From positions 1 to 9,285 of the forward strand of contig DYHC01000039.1 in assembly GCA_020724325.1 (NCBI GenBank): 9,285 bases of DNA, read 5' to 3'. A program made the translations under genes and the position numbers. This document shows positions 1-7,757 of the stretch, in pieces. Every line of letters starts with the position of its first letter. Position 1 is the first letter of the stretch. The DNA is from Melioribacter roseus. Lineage in GTDB: Bacteria; Bacteroidota; Ignavibacteria; Ignavibacteriales; Melioribacteraceae. Under the pieces are notes generated by a model. The model had not been told where the DNA came from. It did no database searches and saw only the letters and a list, made by a program, of their open reading frames with translations.

Positions 1-770
1 CCGGGAATGTTAAGGTTCAGAATAGAAAAAAAATCTTAACCGATTTGCAAGCCCTCGAATATTTAGAAGGATTGAATTTGGCAAGAAGTGCTCAGGGTTT
101 CTTACAAATGGTAAATATAATTCCCGGTCCAATAGGCGTCTTTAGAAAAGTAACTTTAAGAGATGCGGGTTTCTATTCAAGCGATACATTCGCTGAAGAT
201 GCTGATGTTACATTAAAAATATTAGCTAAAGGTTGGAAAATAATTTATGAACCAAATGCCATTGCTTATACCGAAGCGCCCGTTTCAATTTACCAGCTTC
301 TGAAACAAAGATATCGTTGGACAAGAGGAATTTTACAAGCTATTAGGAAACATAAAAGATATTTGTATAATCCTACAGTAAATTTCAATAACAGTTTTAT
401 TATGTGGTCCATGTTTTACGAAGCACTAATTTGGCCGGCAATGAACATATTTGTTAATCTTTATTTTATTCTCGTTGCTCTCTTATATGGAATTCACATT
501 ACACTCTTTTTATGGTGGGTTGGAATTGCTGTCCTCGATTTAATGTCTGCTGTATATTGTATCGCAGCAGAAAAAGAAGAGTTTAGATTAGTTCCTTATG
601 CAATTATATACCGATTAGTATTCATATTGCTGATTGATGTTACAAAAGCGATGGCAACAATAGAAGAATTTCTTGGTTTTAGAATGACATGGGGTAAATT
701 AGAAAGAACCGGACTTAGCAAATACGCAGTAAATACAAGTTCTGTTCCCGGTACAGCGGCTACAAAATAA
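1..770 (+). CDS. Processive family-2 glycosyltransferase, 5'-truncated (C-terminal part)
   Basis: The reading frame is open from the first bases (codons start at base 3), so the real start lies upstream. The TTG at base 45 is internal to the conserved block GNVKV..R...L...QALEY and is not a start. About 255 codons remain. Visible GT2 landmarks are the PGPIGVFRK acceptor-site segment, the acidic EDAD motif (nt 195-206, the general-base Asp region) and QRYRW (nt 306-320), which is the QxxRW signature of processive enzymes. Three or four hydrophobic segments follow (about nt 400-700), then an MTWGKLERTG tail like that of PgaC/hyaluronan-synthase-type enzymes. The family polymerises a sugar nucleotide and extrudes the glycan across the inner membrane. 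The substrate and polymer cannot be told from this part; the catalytic DxD region is outside the window. It ends 21 bp before the next gene and probably shares its transcript. Confidence 0.88.
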   Translation, partial: GNVKVQNRKKILTDLQALEYLEGLNLARSAQGFLQMVNIIPGPIGVFRKVTLRDAGFYSSDTFAEDADVTLKILAKGWKIIYEPNAIAYTEAPVSIYQLLKQRYRWTRGILQAIRKHKRYLYNPTVNFNNSFIMWSMFYEALIWPAMNIFVNLYFILVALLYGIHITLFLWWVGIAVLDLMSAVYCIAAEKEEFRLVPYAIIYRLVFILLIDVTKAMATIEEFLGFRMTWGKLERTGLSKYAVNTSSVPGTAATK

Positions 771-791
771 AAATTTTTATTAGGGGTTACT

Positions 792-1289
792 ATGGAATTA
801 ATTCCAATACTATCATTAATCATTCTTGTTGCAACTATATCAACTTTCATACTCGCAGTAGGAGCATATATTTTATATAAAGTGAGAGAAAGAAAAGGTG
901 TATTGGCACAAGCACCACAACCGGCTGCAATTCCTGCCGAACTAATAGCACCCGCACCTCTTGCTGCTGAACAGCGTGCAATTACTCCGGAACGCAGAAC
1001 TTTTGAGGTTGTAGCACCGCACCAGGAATCTTATGAATATCAACGCCAACCTACTTATGGTGGTAAAGAGGAATTGGCAAGGGGTCCTGAACTTAGACCT
1101 ACTTATGTTGGTAATGCGCCTTCTTATTCAGAGGGAAGCCGGTATCAAAGAACTACCGGTGAAAATGTTAGAAAATCTGACTCTGAAAAATCTGCCTCAA
1201 AAAAGAAGTTTATGCGTTATACTAAGGAAGGATATGTTGAACCAAGTAGTAAGGAGAAAAAACAAGAGGATAATTTAAGGTGGCGGTAA
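792..1289 (+). CDS. Small single-pass membrane protein with long charged tail, unknown function
   Basis: This 165-aa protein matches no family I recognise. It starts at ATG 792 behind a good ribosome site, TAGGGG (781-786). Residues 4-29 form one hydrophobic helix, followed at once by KVRERK. By the positive-inside rule the N-terminus is outside and the tail is cytoplasmic. The tail is low complexity: Ala/Pro-rich at about 35-65, then Arg/Gln/Tyr/Glu-rich, then strongly Lys/Ser/Glu-rich to the end at NLRWR. It looks disordered and may bind partners. It lies between a polysaccharide synthase and a membrane-anchored carbohydrate-domain protein. I infer, from context only, that it is an accessory or scaffold subunit of that synthase. 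The codon usage, RBS and tight spacing support a real gene; its function is unknown. Confidence 0.75.
   Translation: MELIPILSLIILVATISTFILAVGAYILYKVRERKGVLAQAPQPAAIPAELIAPAPLAAEQRAITPERRTFEVVAPHQESYEYQRQPTYGGKEELARGPELRPTYVGNAPSYSEGSRYQRTTGENVRKSDSEKSASKKKFMRYTKEGYVEPSSKEKKQEDNLRWR
1265..1270 (+). promoter_or_regulatory. Ribosome binding site supporting the GTG start at 1280
   Basis: AGAGGA lies 9 bases before GTG 1280. The first in-frame ATG is at about codon 77, beyond the transmembrane helix, and would remove the membrane anchor. The GTG start is therefore preferred. The site lies inside the previous gene, whose stop codon (1287-1289) overlaps this gene by 10 bp. Confidence 0.6.
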
Positions 1290-3181
1290 AAGAATTTAAA
1301 GGACTTAGAGTAAATTATTTAATTATTTTTCTAAGTGGTCTGGTTTTATTAATTACCGGTATTCTTGTATTCCTGTTAATAGTCCGTAATATATACGGAA
1401 GTTATGAGATTAAAGAAATTTTACCTACCAACCAAAATCTGCAGTTAATATCTGGTAAAGAAAAGTCCGGCAAAGCTGCAATTCTTTATTCACGTTACAC
1501 TGAAAATATGCTTCCATCTGGGAGTACATGGCTTAAAGATAATGTTGATACATGGAAAAAATATGTTAAAGGTGCCAGGACGGAATTTGATGTTATTGCA
1601 GATCAGGATATTGAATTAGGTCAACATTTAAGTTACAAAGTTGTTATTCTTCCCGGTTCAAAATCTTTAAGCGATCGACAGATTGTTCAATTAAAAAAAT
1701 ATTTAGAAAACGGAGGCAGTCTTTTTGTATCTGGGGGACCGGCAACTTTTTCCGATGAAGGTAAATGGCGCGGATGGGAATTCTTTACTGAAGTTTTTGG
1801 AATGAAATTTAATCGTGAGATAAAACCCGAAGAATCTTATAAAGTCCATACTCTTAGAGGCAGTCTGCCTATAACAGCAGGAATTCCGACCGGATATGCT
1901 CTCAAAATTGCAACATGGGACAGACCAATTTATGCAGAGGTTCTTGAACCGCGAACTACACAGGTTAGTTTTTGGTATGATTTTAGGAGAGAAGCAGGGT
2001 TAGTTCGTGAAGAAATTTCCAAAAGTGCAGGAATTGCTTATGGCAACTATGGCAAAGGGCGGTTTGTTTGGTACGGTTTCGAATTGAATTCTGTTCTGGG
2101 TGTTCAACAGGATTATATTTATTTCGAAAAACTTTTTAACAATTCTCTAAATTGGCTTACCTATCAGCCAACAGCATTTATAAAAGATTGGCCGGCTCCG
2201 TATGAAGGCGCATTACTTTTTGTACCTACACTTAAAGAAAACGCCGGAAACATATTCAACATAAGTAACTTAGTTAGTTATTCCCAATTTCCGGCAACAT
2301 TTTTTCTTGATGCTGAAGTTGGAATTAGAAATCCTGGCTTACTAAAATCGTTATCTGGTAAAGGAGATATCGGTGCTATTATAGACATCGGATTTATTGA
2401 ATCTCCGGAGGATACAATCAACAAATTATTCACTAAAGAGACTCAGTTTTCTAATATTGGTTTTGTTATAGATACACTAAGCAAAATATCGGGTAAAGCG
2501 GTAAAATCTATTATGCCGTTAAATGGTTATTACGATGATAACACGCTTCAAGCAATGGCTGCAAAGAATATCGATTTTCTTTTAACAGATTCATTAACCG
2601 ATCGATCTGTTCCGGAAATTAGAATCAGAAATAATAAATCGATAATGATTATTACTAAGACAGCACGAGATGATATTGAAATTGTTAAGAACTACGGCTT
2701 AACAAATACAGATTTTCAACTTTATACCTATGAGGAAGATATTGATAGAATTCTTTTTGAAGGAGGTTTATACGTATTTAAGGTTCATTCAGAGTTCCAG
2801 CTTCAACCTCAATATGCATCTGTAATCCGCGATGTATTAAGATACGCTAAAAATAAAAATATGTGGATTACAAACCTTAACCAGCTTAAAGACTGGTGGA
2901 ACAGAAGACAGGGTGTTGAAGTACGATACGATACTAGAAGTAAACGAAGAATTGCAATTGAGTTTACTAATCCTAGCGATAATGTTACCCAAGAACTTGT
3001 TGTTCAAGTAAATCTAAATAAGAAAGTAAGAAATGTTAACGTATCATCGGATATAATTAATACTAAGATCCCAAGGTACGAACTAAAAAACGAAGGGCAG
3101 ACTATATATTTCTATATCGATAAAATGGAACCTAATGAAACACGCTCTTTACTAGTAGATTTTGATAACATAGAATTGTAA
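1280..3181 (+). CDS. Membrane-anchored GATase-like / degenerate NodB-like polysaccharide-associated protein
   Basis: This 633-aa protein starts at GTG and overlaps the preceding gene by 10 bp, which suggests translational coupling. Residues 13-36 are one transmembrane helix (N-in), so the bulk should be periplasmic. Residues 65-295 resemble the Rossmann-type glutamine-amidotransferase/beta-galactosidase-trimerisation fold (VVILPGS, then a loop SLFVSGGPATF). The expected nucleophile Cys is absent from that loop. Residues 305-540 look like a NodB polysaccharide deacetylase fold: ATFFLD at 339-344, LNGYYDDNTL at 414-423, KVHSEF at 501-506 and a TNLNQLKDWW end. However, motif 1 reads LFVPTL instead of TFDD, and the motif-2 HxxxH is missing (GDIGAIIDIG). 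Only H503 of the usual metal or catalytic set is evident. Residues 545-633 look like a beta-rich C-terminal domain. Inference: a non-catalytic glycan-binding or assembly subunit working with the upstream glycosyltransferase. A PelA-like active deacetylase is unlikely. The fold calls rest on pattern recognition. Confidence 0.7.
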   Translation: MAVKEFKGLRVNYLIIFLSGLVLLITGILVFLLIVRNIYGSYEIKEILPTNQNLQLISGKEKSGKAAILYSRYTENMLPSGSTWLKDNVDTWKKYVKGARTEFDVIADQDIELGQHLSYKVVILPGSKSLSDRQIVQLKKYLENGGSLFVSGGPATFSDEGKWRGWEFFTEVFGMKFNREIKPEESYKVHTLRGSLPITAGIPTGYALKIATWDRPIYAEVLEPRTTQVSFWYDFRREAGLVREEISKSAGIAYGNYGKGRFVWYGFELNSVLGVQQDYIYFEKLFNNSLNWLTYQPTAFIKDWPAPYEGALLFVPTLKENAGNIFNISNLVSYSQFPATFFLDAEVGIRNPGLLKSLSGKGDIGAIIDIGFIESPEDTINKLFTKETQFSNIGFVIDTLSKISGKAVKSIMPLNGYYDDNTLQAMAAKNIDFLLTDSLTDRSVPEIRIRNNKSIMIITKTARDDIEIVKNYGLTNTDFQLYTYEEDIDRILFEGGLYVFKVHSEFQLQPQYASVIRDVLRYAKNKNMWITNLNQLKDWWNRRQGVEVRYDTRSKRRIAIEFTNPSDNVTQELVVQVNLNKKVRNVNVSSDIINTKIPRYELKNEGQTIYFYIDKMEPNETRSLLVDFDNIEL

Positions 3182-3374
3182 CAAAATAAACGCATCCTTA
3201 ACTGATTTATCTTAATGGCAAGTATAACTACTTTTCACATTTACCAGCCGCTCTTTTCCAGGTTTCAAATGTTATTATTCTATTTTCGATTAACCGATTA
3301 TTATTACTCAAAAGTATTTCTTAAATTATTATTAGAAAAAGATAAACTTTACTTTTAAGCAAACACAATTAGAC
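3182..3374. other. Non-coding gap between the polysaccharide operon and the lipoprotein gene
   Basis: This 193-bp AT-rich gap contains no convincing ORF. I saw no clear hairpin followed by a T-run that would terminate the upstream operon. It probably holds the promoter for the lipoprotein-kinase-ogt transcript. No strong ribosome site precedes ATG 3375. Confidence 0.5.
3206..3236 (+). promoter_or_regulatory. Possible Bacteroidetes-type promoter for the lipoprotein operon (weak)
   Basis: TTTA (3206-3209), 19 bp, then TACTTTTC (3229-3236) fits the consensus TTTG-N19-21-TAnnTTTG with two mismatches. It would give a leader of about 130 nt before ATG 3375. In DNA this AT-rich such a match can arise by chance. 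Confidence 0.22.
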
Positions 3375-4601
3375 ATGGTAAAATTAGTAGGCAAGTTATT
3401 ATGGTTAGTAAGCATTCTCTTCCTTGTTAGTTGCGTTGAATCTTTAACTGATGTTCAACAGTCAACTACTCCTACTATTGAAGTGTTCAGTCCATTAACT
3501 AACGACACGGTAAAAATTGGAAAGAATGAAATTACCTACCAAGCTGCAGATGGAACGGGTGGACAAGGTTTATCTTTCTACGAAATATATTTAAACGGAA
3601 AATTTGTTCAGAGGTATGAACAGAATACCGATGGAACCAATCCTAAAATTTATCTAACAGCAGATTCTACTTTTCTAGGTGCAAGAATTAAATATTCAGT
3701 AAAGGTTTACAATAAGAATGGAAGATCAAAAGAGAGTAAGACTCAGGAAAATATCTATGTAAAAGATAAAGTTCCTAATGCACCTCAAAATCTGTTCCTG
3801 GCAAAGCTAAATGATTTTTCAGTCAGTTTATTGTGGGATGATGAATCTACCAATGAAACCGGTTTTGAATTATGGCGAAAGGATGAAGGCGGCGGCACTT
3901 ACCGAAGGATTAAAACGCTTCCTGCAAACACTATAAGTACGACCGATGGCGGATTATCTGCTTTTGTAGTTTATTACTATAAATTAAGAGCATATAATAA
4001 TTCCGGATTTTCCGAGTTCAGCAACGAAGTTACTACTTCCAATATTGCCGGAGGACCTTGGAATCTTTCTGCCGAAGCTATTGGTTCTTCACTTGTAAAT
4101 CTTAAATGGGTTGATTTTGCCGTTAATGAATCCGGGTTTATTGTTGAAAGAACAGACCCGTTTACAACTGAATTTAAGAGAATTGCTATTGTTCCGCCTA
4201 ATACAGAAGAGTACCAGGATAATTCGGTTTCTCCTAGTACAGGTTATAAATACAGAGTAGCGTTTTTTACCAATACTTCCATAAGCGGTTATTCTAATGA
4301 AGTCTCAATTTCTACTTACTATACTGATGTAGCCGGACCTTCTAACTTAAGCGCTTCATTGGGAATTAATGTTGTTAACCTTAAATGGGATGATAATACG
4401 ACACTTGAAAAAGAAACTATTGTTGAACGAAGAACCGGTAATGGTCAATTTCAGGAGCTTCTTAAACTTCCAGCCGATACAAAAACTGCAACTGATGCTA
4501 CCGTGCAAAGAGGTAATACTTATCATTACAGAGTAAGACAATCATTAGGAACAAGAACTTATACGCCTTACTCGAATACTGTTCAAATCCTTGTTCAATA
4601 A
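3375..4601 (+). CDS. Lipoprotein with Ig-like and three fibronectin type III domains
   Basis: This 408-aa envelope protein begins with a short Lys-containing N-terminus, a hydrophobic core and a classical lipobox L-V-S-C. C20 is the predicted lipidated residue. Residues 34-130 look like a bacterial Ig-like domain (PTIEVFSPL..DTV, ending in the KYSVKVYNKNG strand). Three FN3 domains follow at about 133-221, 227-314 and 320-407. Each repeats the pattern P-x-N-L ... V-x-L-x-W-x-D ... E-T/S-G/K-F/T-x-(V/L)-x-R ... Y-x-Y-(R/K)-(V/L) ... (F/Y)-S-N-E/T-V. No catalytic domain is visible, and the protein ends with the last FN3 strand. Known role of such domains: binding proteins or carbohydrate, or spacing on the cell surface. 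It lies 15 bp upstream of the hybrid kinase, so the two are probably co-transcribed. A role as a surface partner for that signalling protein is only a guess, because the kinase has no membrane segment. ATG 3375 gives the intact signal peptide. Confidence 0.88.
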   Translation: MVKLVGKLLWLVSILFLVSCVESLTDVQQSTTPTIEVFSPLTNDTVKIGKNEITYQAADGTGGQGLSFYEIYLNGKFVQRYEQNTDGTNPKIYLTADSTFLGARIKYSVKVYNKNGRSKESKTQENIYVKDKVPNAPQNLFLAKLNDFSVSLLWDDESTNETGFELWRKDEGGGTYRRIKTLPANTISTTDGGLSAFVVYYYKLRAYNNSGFSEFSNEVTTSNIAGGPWNLSAEAIGSSLVNLKWVDFAVNESGFIVERTDPFTTEFKRIAIVPPNTEEYQDNSVSPSTGYKYRVAFFTNTSISGYSNEVSISTYYTDVAGPSNLSASLGINVVNLKWDDNTTLEKETIVERRTGNGQFQELLKLPADTKTATDATVQRGNTYHYRVRQSLGTRTYTPYSNTVQILVQ

Positions 4602-4616
4602 GGAAGTTTTTTCCAA

Positions 4617-7600
4617 ATGGATGATTTGCGAAACATAAAAACTGGAATCAATAAATCCTTGGACCTACCAAGTGTTATTATTGATAAATCTGGTCGAATA
4701 ATTGCACTTAATTCCGAGGTTAAAAAAATAATTTCTGCAGCACCGCAGATTAATTTTTTTGATCTGTTTGATGAGCAGAATTTGCTTATAATGCAAAAAA
4801 TATTTATTGATTCAAGAAAATATGAGATTGCCGTAAAAGATGTTATTGAACTGAAATTTGGAAGTGAAGTAAAAAAAATTGAAATAACTTTTTCTCCGCT
4901 TAAAAGTGAAAATAACATCTATTTTATTGTTTGCTTTAGTCCTGCTTCTGAATTAAAAAGTGCCGATGAAACAAAAAAATTTATTATTGCCTCAAATGAA
5001 ATTGAAAAGCTAACCGGCGACAAGAGAATTCTTTCCATCATTAATAAAATTAAACTTACTTACCCGTTTACATTTATTGAAAAAGCTAAACTTCAAAAGG
5101 AAATTAACGAACTCGATATTTTTTTCTGGATTAAAGAACCTGGCGGTAAATTTATTTTAGTTAATGAAAAATATTCAAAAACACTTGGCTTTACTTCTGC
5201 TCAACTTGAAGGTAAAAATGAACTGGACTATTTACCCAAATACCTAATTACATTATTTAAAACTATTAACCAGTATATTGAAGATTCATCAAATTCATTA
5301 GTCATCGATAGTTCATCAACCCCTATAACTCCTGATCTGAAAAAAGGAATGCAGGTTATTCAATTCCCGATATGCGACCTTGATAATAAAACAGTTGCAA
5401 TTATTGGTTTTTCTCGAGTACTGGATAATACAATTCAGGAAGAACTTTCTACTAGTGTGAGTACAAATATTTTCAAAACTCTTCCGCTTCCAATTTTAAT
5501 TACTGATAGAGAAAATAAAATAACAGCTTACAGTAATCAGTTATTAAAACTAATGCCTTTGCAGGATCGACAGGATATTTTAAAATCCGAGTTGAACAAA
5601 TACTTTGAGAAAGGTTTTGTTAAAAAGTATGACGAATATTTAAGCGATAATTCCATTAAAGAGAAATTGGAATTCACATATACTTTTGAAGAGAAGGGTA
5701 ATCTTATTGTTGAAATTGTTATCGAAAAATTATTTGATGAAAATGATAATAACATCGGCGCTAGTATTGTATTCACTCCTAAAAATGAATTACAGATTTT
5801 AAATGAAAACAAAGCTCAATTATACGACTCACTGCTTAATAATATTCCTGATGCTATGTTTATCTATGATTTAGAGAACTTAAAATTCCTTGAAGCGAAT
5901 GAAGCTGCTTTAAAAATGTACGGCTATAAACGAAACGATTTTCTCAACATGGATCTAACTGATCTATATGCGCCGGAAGATATTCAAACATTAATTCAAT
6001 CATCTGATAGTAAAACATTTAGCCCGGGTCCATGGCGTCATAAGAAAAGTGATGGCTCTTCATTATTTGTTGAATTAACAAGAACTACTGTTGAGTATAA
6101 AGGTAAAAAAGGTCACCTAAACGTTATTAAGAATGTAAGTGATAATATTGAAGAAAAGAAAAAGATGCAGCTGCTGCAGTCGGTGTATGATCATACTAGC
6201 GATTTAATATTAATTACTGATAAAGACGGATTTGTACTAACATCTAACGAGCAAGTCTCCAGAAAAATTGGTTATTCAAGAAAAGACCTTGAATTACGAC
6301 CTTTTATTTCGCTTGTTTCCGATGACGATCGTGCAAAGGTAAACAAAAATATTTTTCACAGCGGAATGTTAAAAACAACCTCTCTTGAACTTGAATTTAA
6401 GAAACCTTCTGGCTCGTTGTTCAAATCGATTGTAATTGCATCTCCTATAAAAGATTTTAATGGCGAAATAGAAAGCTATTCTATAATATTAAAACCGTTA
6501 GAAGAAAAAACTGATAACGGCGACATTAAAAAATTAGAAGATGAAGGTGCAGAAAAAATAGATGCTCCTTTTCTTTCCAACATGTTTCATGAATTATTAA
6601 CTCCAATTAATGTAATTCTTGGTTTTGCACAGGAACTTTGGGAAAGTATTGGGTCGCCTACAGAAGAACAGAAAGAAGCAGTAGATATTATTAAAGAAAA
6701 TCAGAAACTGTGGCTGCAAATTATGGATAATGCGGTTGAGTATTCTGCTCTTCAGCAAAAGATTGTTAAGTTCAAACCGGAAGTTATTAAGTTTGTTGAT
6801 ACAATTAATTCTGTTAAAGAGAATACTAAGAAATTATGCGAATCGAAGAAAGTTGAGCTTGAATATGGAAAAATATCTTCTTCACTAACAATTGAAAGTG
6901 ACAAGCAAAAATTTATTTCCCTTATTAGTTTGTTTGTAAAAATTGCAGTTCAAATTACAAAAGAAAGTGTAGTTTATTTATCTGCTTCCAGTATCGATGA
7001 AAATACAATTGTTGTTTCAATTAAAGATACTAAAAAAGCTATTACTCCTTATCTTCTTAAAGGTTTTAATGATGTATTCTCTGACGAAGAATCTGTGATT
7101 AGAAGAAATTATGGATTCTCAAGATTTTCATTACGCCTTTCCAATCGGCTAATAGACCTCCTCTCTGTTGAAAAACATGTAATTATGAAAGAAGGCGAAG
7201 CGGTTGAATTCGGTTTAACATTCCCGGTTAAATTTACGATAAATGAAAAGACTGCCTTCGAACTTGAGAGTGTTCAACCCGCTCTTCAGGATTCCAAATC
7301 TGATAGTAAAAAATCTATTTCTGAATCAGAAAAACCCCACATTACCCCTAAGTTCCAGGAACTCGATTTATCTCAACTAAGTGTTCTTTATTTTGAAGAC
7401 CAGGTTGATTCACAAATTCTATTTAAGAATCAGATGCGTGATTTGAAGAGCATTGAAGTTGCCCCAAGTTTTGAAGCCGCTTTGCCACTGCTTAAAACAA
7501 AACGGTTCGATGTAATTATAATGGATATTAATCTTCAGGGCGAATACAACGGATTGGATGCTCTTAGAATTATTCAAAAAATGCCCGGACATAAGGATAT

Positions 7601-7739
7601 ACCAATTATTGCCTCTACAGCCTATACTCAGCCAGGTGCGCGTGATAATTTTATGGCTGCCGGATTTTCTGATTTTATTCCTAAACCACTCCTACGCGAT
7701 AAAATTATAGATGTTCTTAAAAGACTACTGGTAAAGTAG
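4617..7739 (+). CDS. Cytoplasmic multi-PAS hybrid histidine kinase with degenerate ATPase domain and receiver domain
   Basis: This 1040-aa protein has no transmembrane segment or signal peptide. Its start is set by AAGGAAG (4600-4606) before ATG 4617. About five PAS-like domains lie at residues 12-110, 162-268, 282-388, 402-512 and 520-628. The last two are the clearest (IPDAMFIYD...NEAALKMYGY; TSDLILITDKDG...IGYSRKDL). The dimerisation H-box FLSNMFHELLTPIN has the phospho-accepting H658 (nt 6588-6590). The HATPase region (about 755-872) can be aligned but is degenerate. The N-box Asn position is I776, G1 (normally DxGxG) reads DTKKA at 804-808, and the G2 glycines are mostly gone (GFSRF at 833-837). 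A linker of about 40 Ser/Lys/Glu-rich residues leads to a complete receiver domain (920-1040) with E927/D928, phospho-acceptor D970 (nt 7524-7526), T1001 and K1023. There is no DNA-binding output. Inference: a pseudokinase or phosphorelay hub that takes phosphate from, or passes it to, other proteins. It is 18 bp upstream of ogt. Confidence 0.9.
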   Translation: MDDLRNIKTGINKSLDLPSVIIDKSGRIIALNSEVKKIISAAPQINFFDLFDEQNLLIMQKIFIDSRKYEIAVKDVIELKFGSEVKKIEITFSPLKSENNIYFIVCFSPASELKSADETKKFIIASNEIEKLTGDKRILSIINKIKLTYPFTFIEKAKLQKEINELDIFFWIKEPGGKFILVNEKYSKTLGFTSAQLEGKNELDYLPKYLITLFKTINQYIEDSSNSLVIDSSSTPITPDLKKGMQVIQFPICDLDNKTVAIIGFSRVLDNTIQEELSTSVSTNIFKTLPLPILITDRENKITAYSNQLLKLMPLQDRQDILKSELNKYFEKGFVKKYDEYLSDNSIKEKLEFTYTFEEKGNLIVEIVIEKLFDENDNNIGASIVFTPKNELQILNENKAQLYDSLLNNIPDAMFIYDLENLKFLEANEAALKMYGYKRNDFLNMDLTDLYAPEDIQTLIQSSDSKTFSPGPWRHKKSDGSSLFVELTRTTVEYKGKKGHLNVIKNVSDNIEEKKKMQLLQSVYDHTSDLILITDKDGFVLTSNEQVSRKIGYSRKDLELRPFISLVSDDDRAKVNKNIFHSGMLKTTSLELEFKKPSGSLFKSIVIASPIKDFNGEIESYSIILKPLEEKTDNGDIKKLEDEGAEKIDAPFLSNMFHELLTPINVILGFAQELWESIGSPTEEQKEAVDIIKENQKLWLQIMDNAVEYSALQQKIVKFKPEVIKFVDTINSVKENTKKLCESKKVELEYGKISSSLTIESDKQKFISLISLFVKIAVQITKESVVYLSASSIDENTIVVSIKDTKKAITPYLLKGFNDVFSDEESVIRRNYGFSRFSLRLSNRLIDLLSVEKHVIMKEGEAVEFGLTFPVKFTINEKTAFELESVQPALQDSKSDSKKSISESEKPHITPKFQELDLSQLSVLYFEDQVDSQILFKNQMRDLKSIEVAPSFEAALPLLKTKRFDVIIMDINLQGEYNGLDALRIIQKMPGHKDIPIIASTAYTQPGARDNFMAAGFSDFIPKPLLRDKIIDVLKRLLVK

Positions 7740-7757
7740 CACACTACTCTGCTCAAA

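Noticed and set aside
45..47. TTG as the start of the first gene
   Set aside because: The frame is open upstream to the window edge, and the upstream residues (GNVKV..R) belong to the conserved GT2 sequence.
596..850. Minus-strand ORF across the end of the glycosyltransferase gene
   Set aside because: It is the antisense shadow of two well-supported + strand genes. The same applies to 4356-4541, 4595-4918 and 5537-5812.
1033..1278. A plus-strand ORF of 81 codons inside the 165-aa gene
   Set aside because: It is out of frame with the supported gene, has no ribosome site and shows no recognisable protein features.
1280..3181. Active PelA- or PgaB-like polysaccharide deacetylase
   Set aside because: The fold pattern is suggestive, but the TFDD and HxxxH metal and catalytic motifs are not present.
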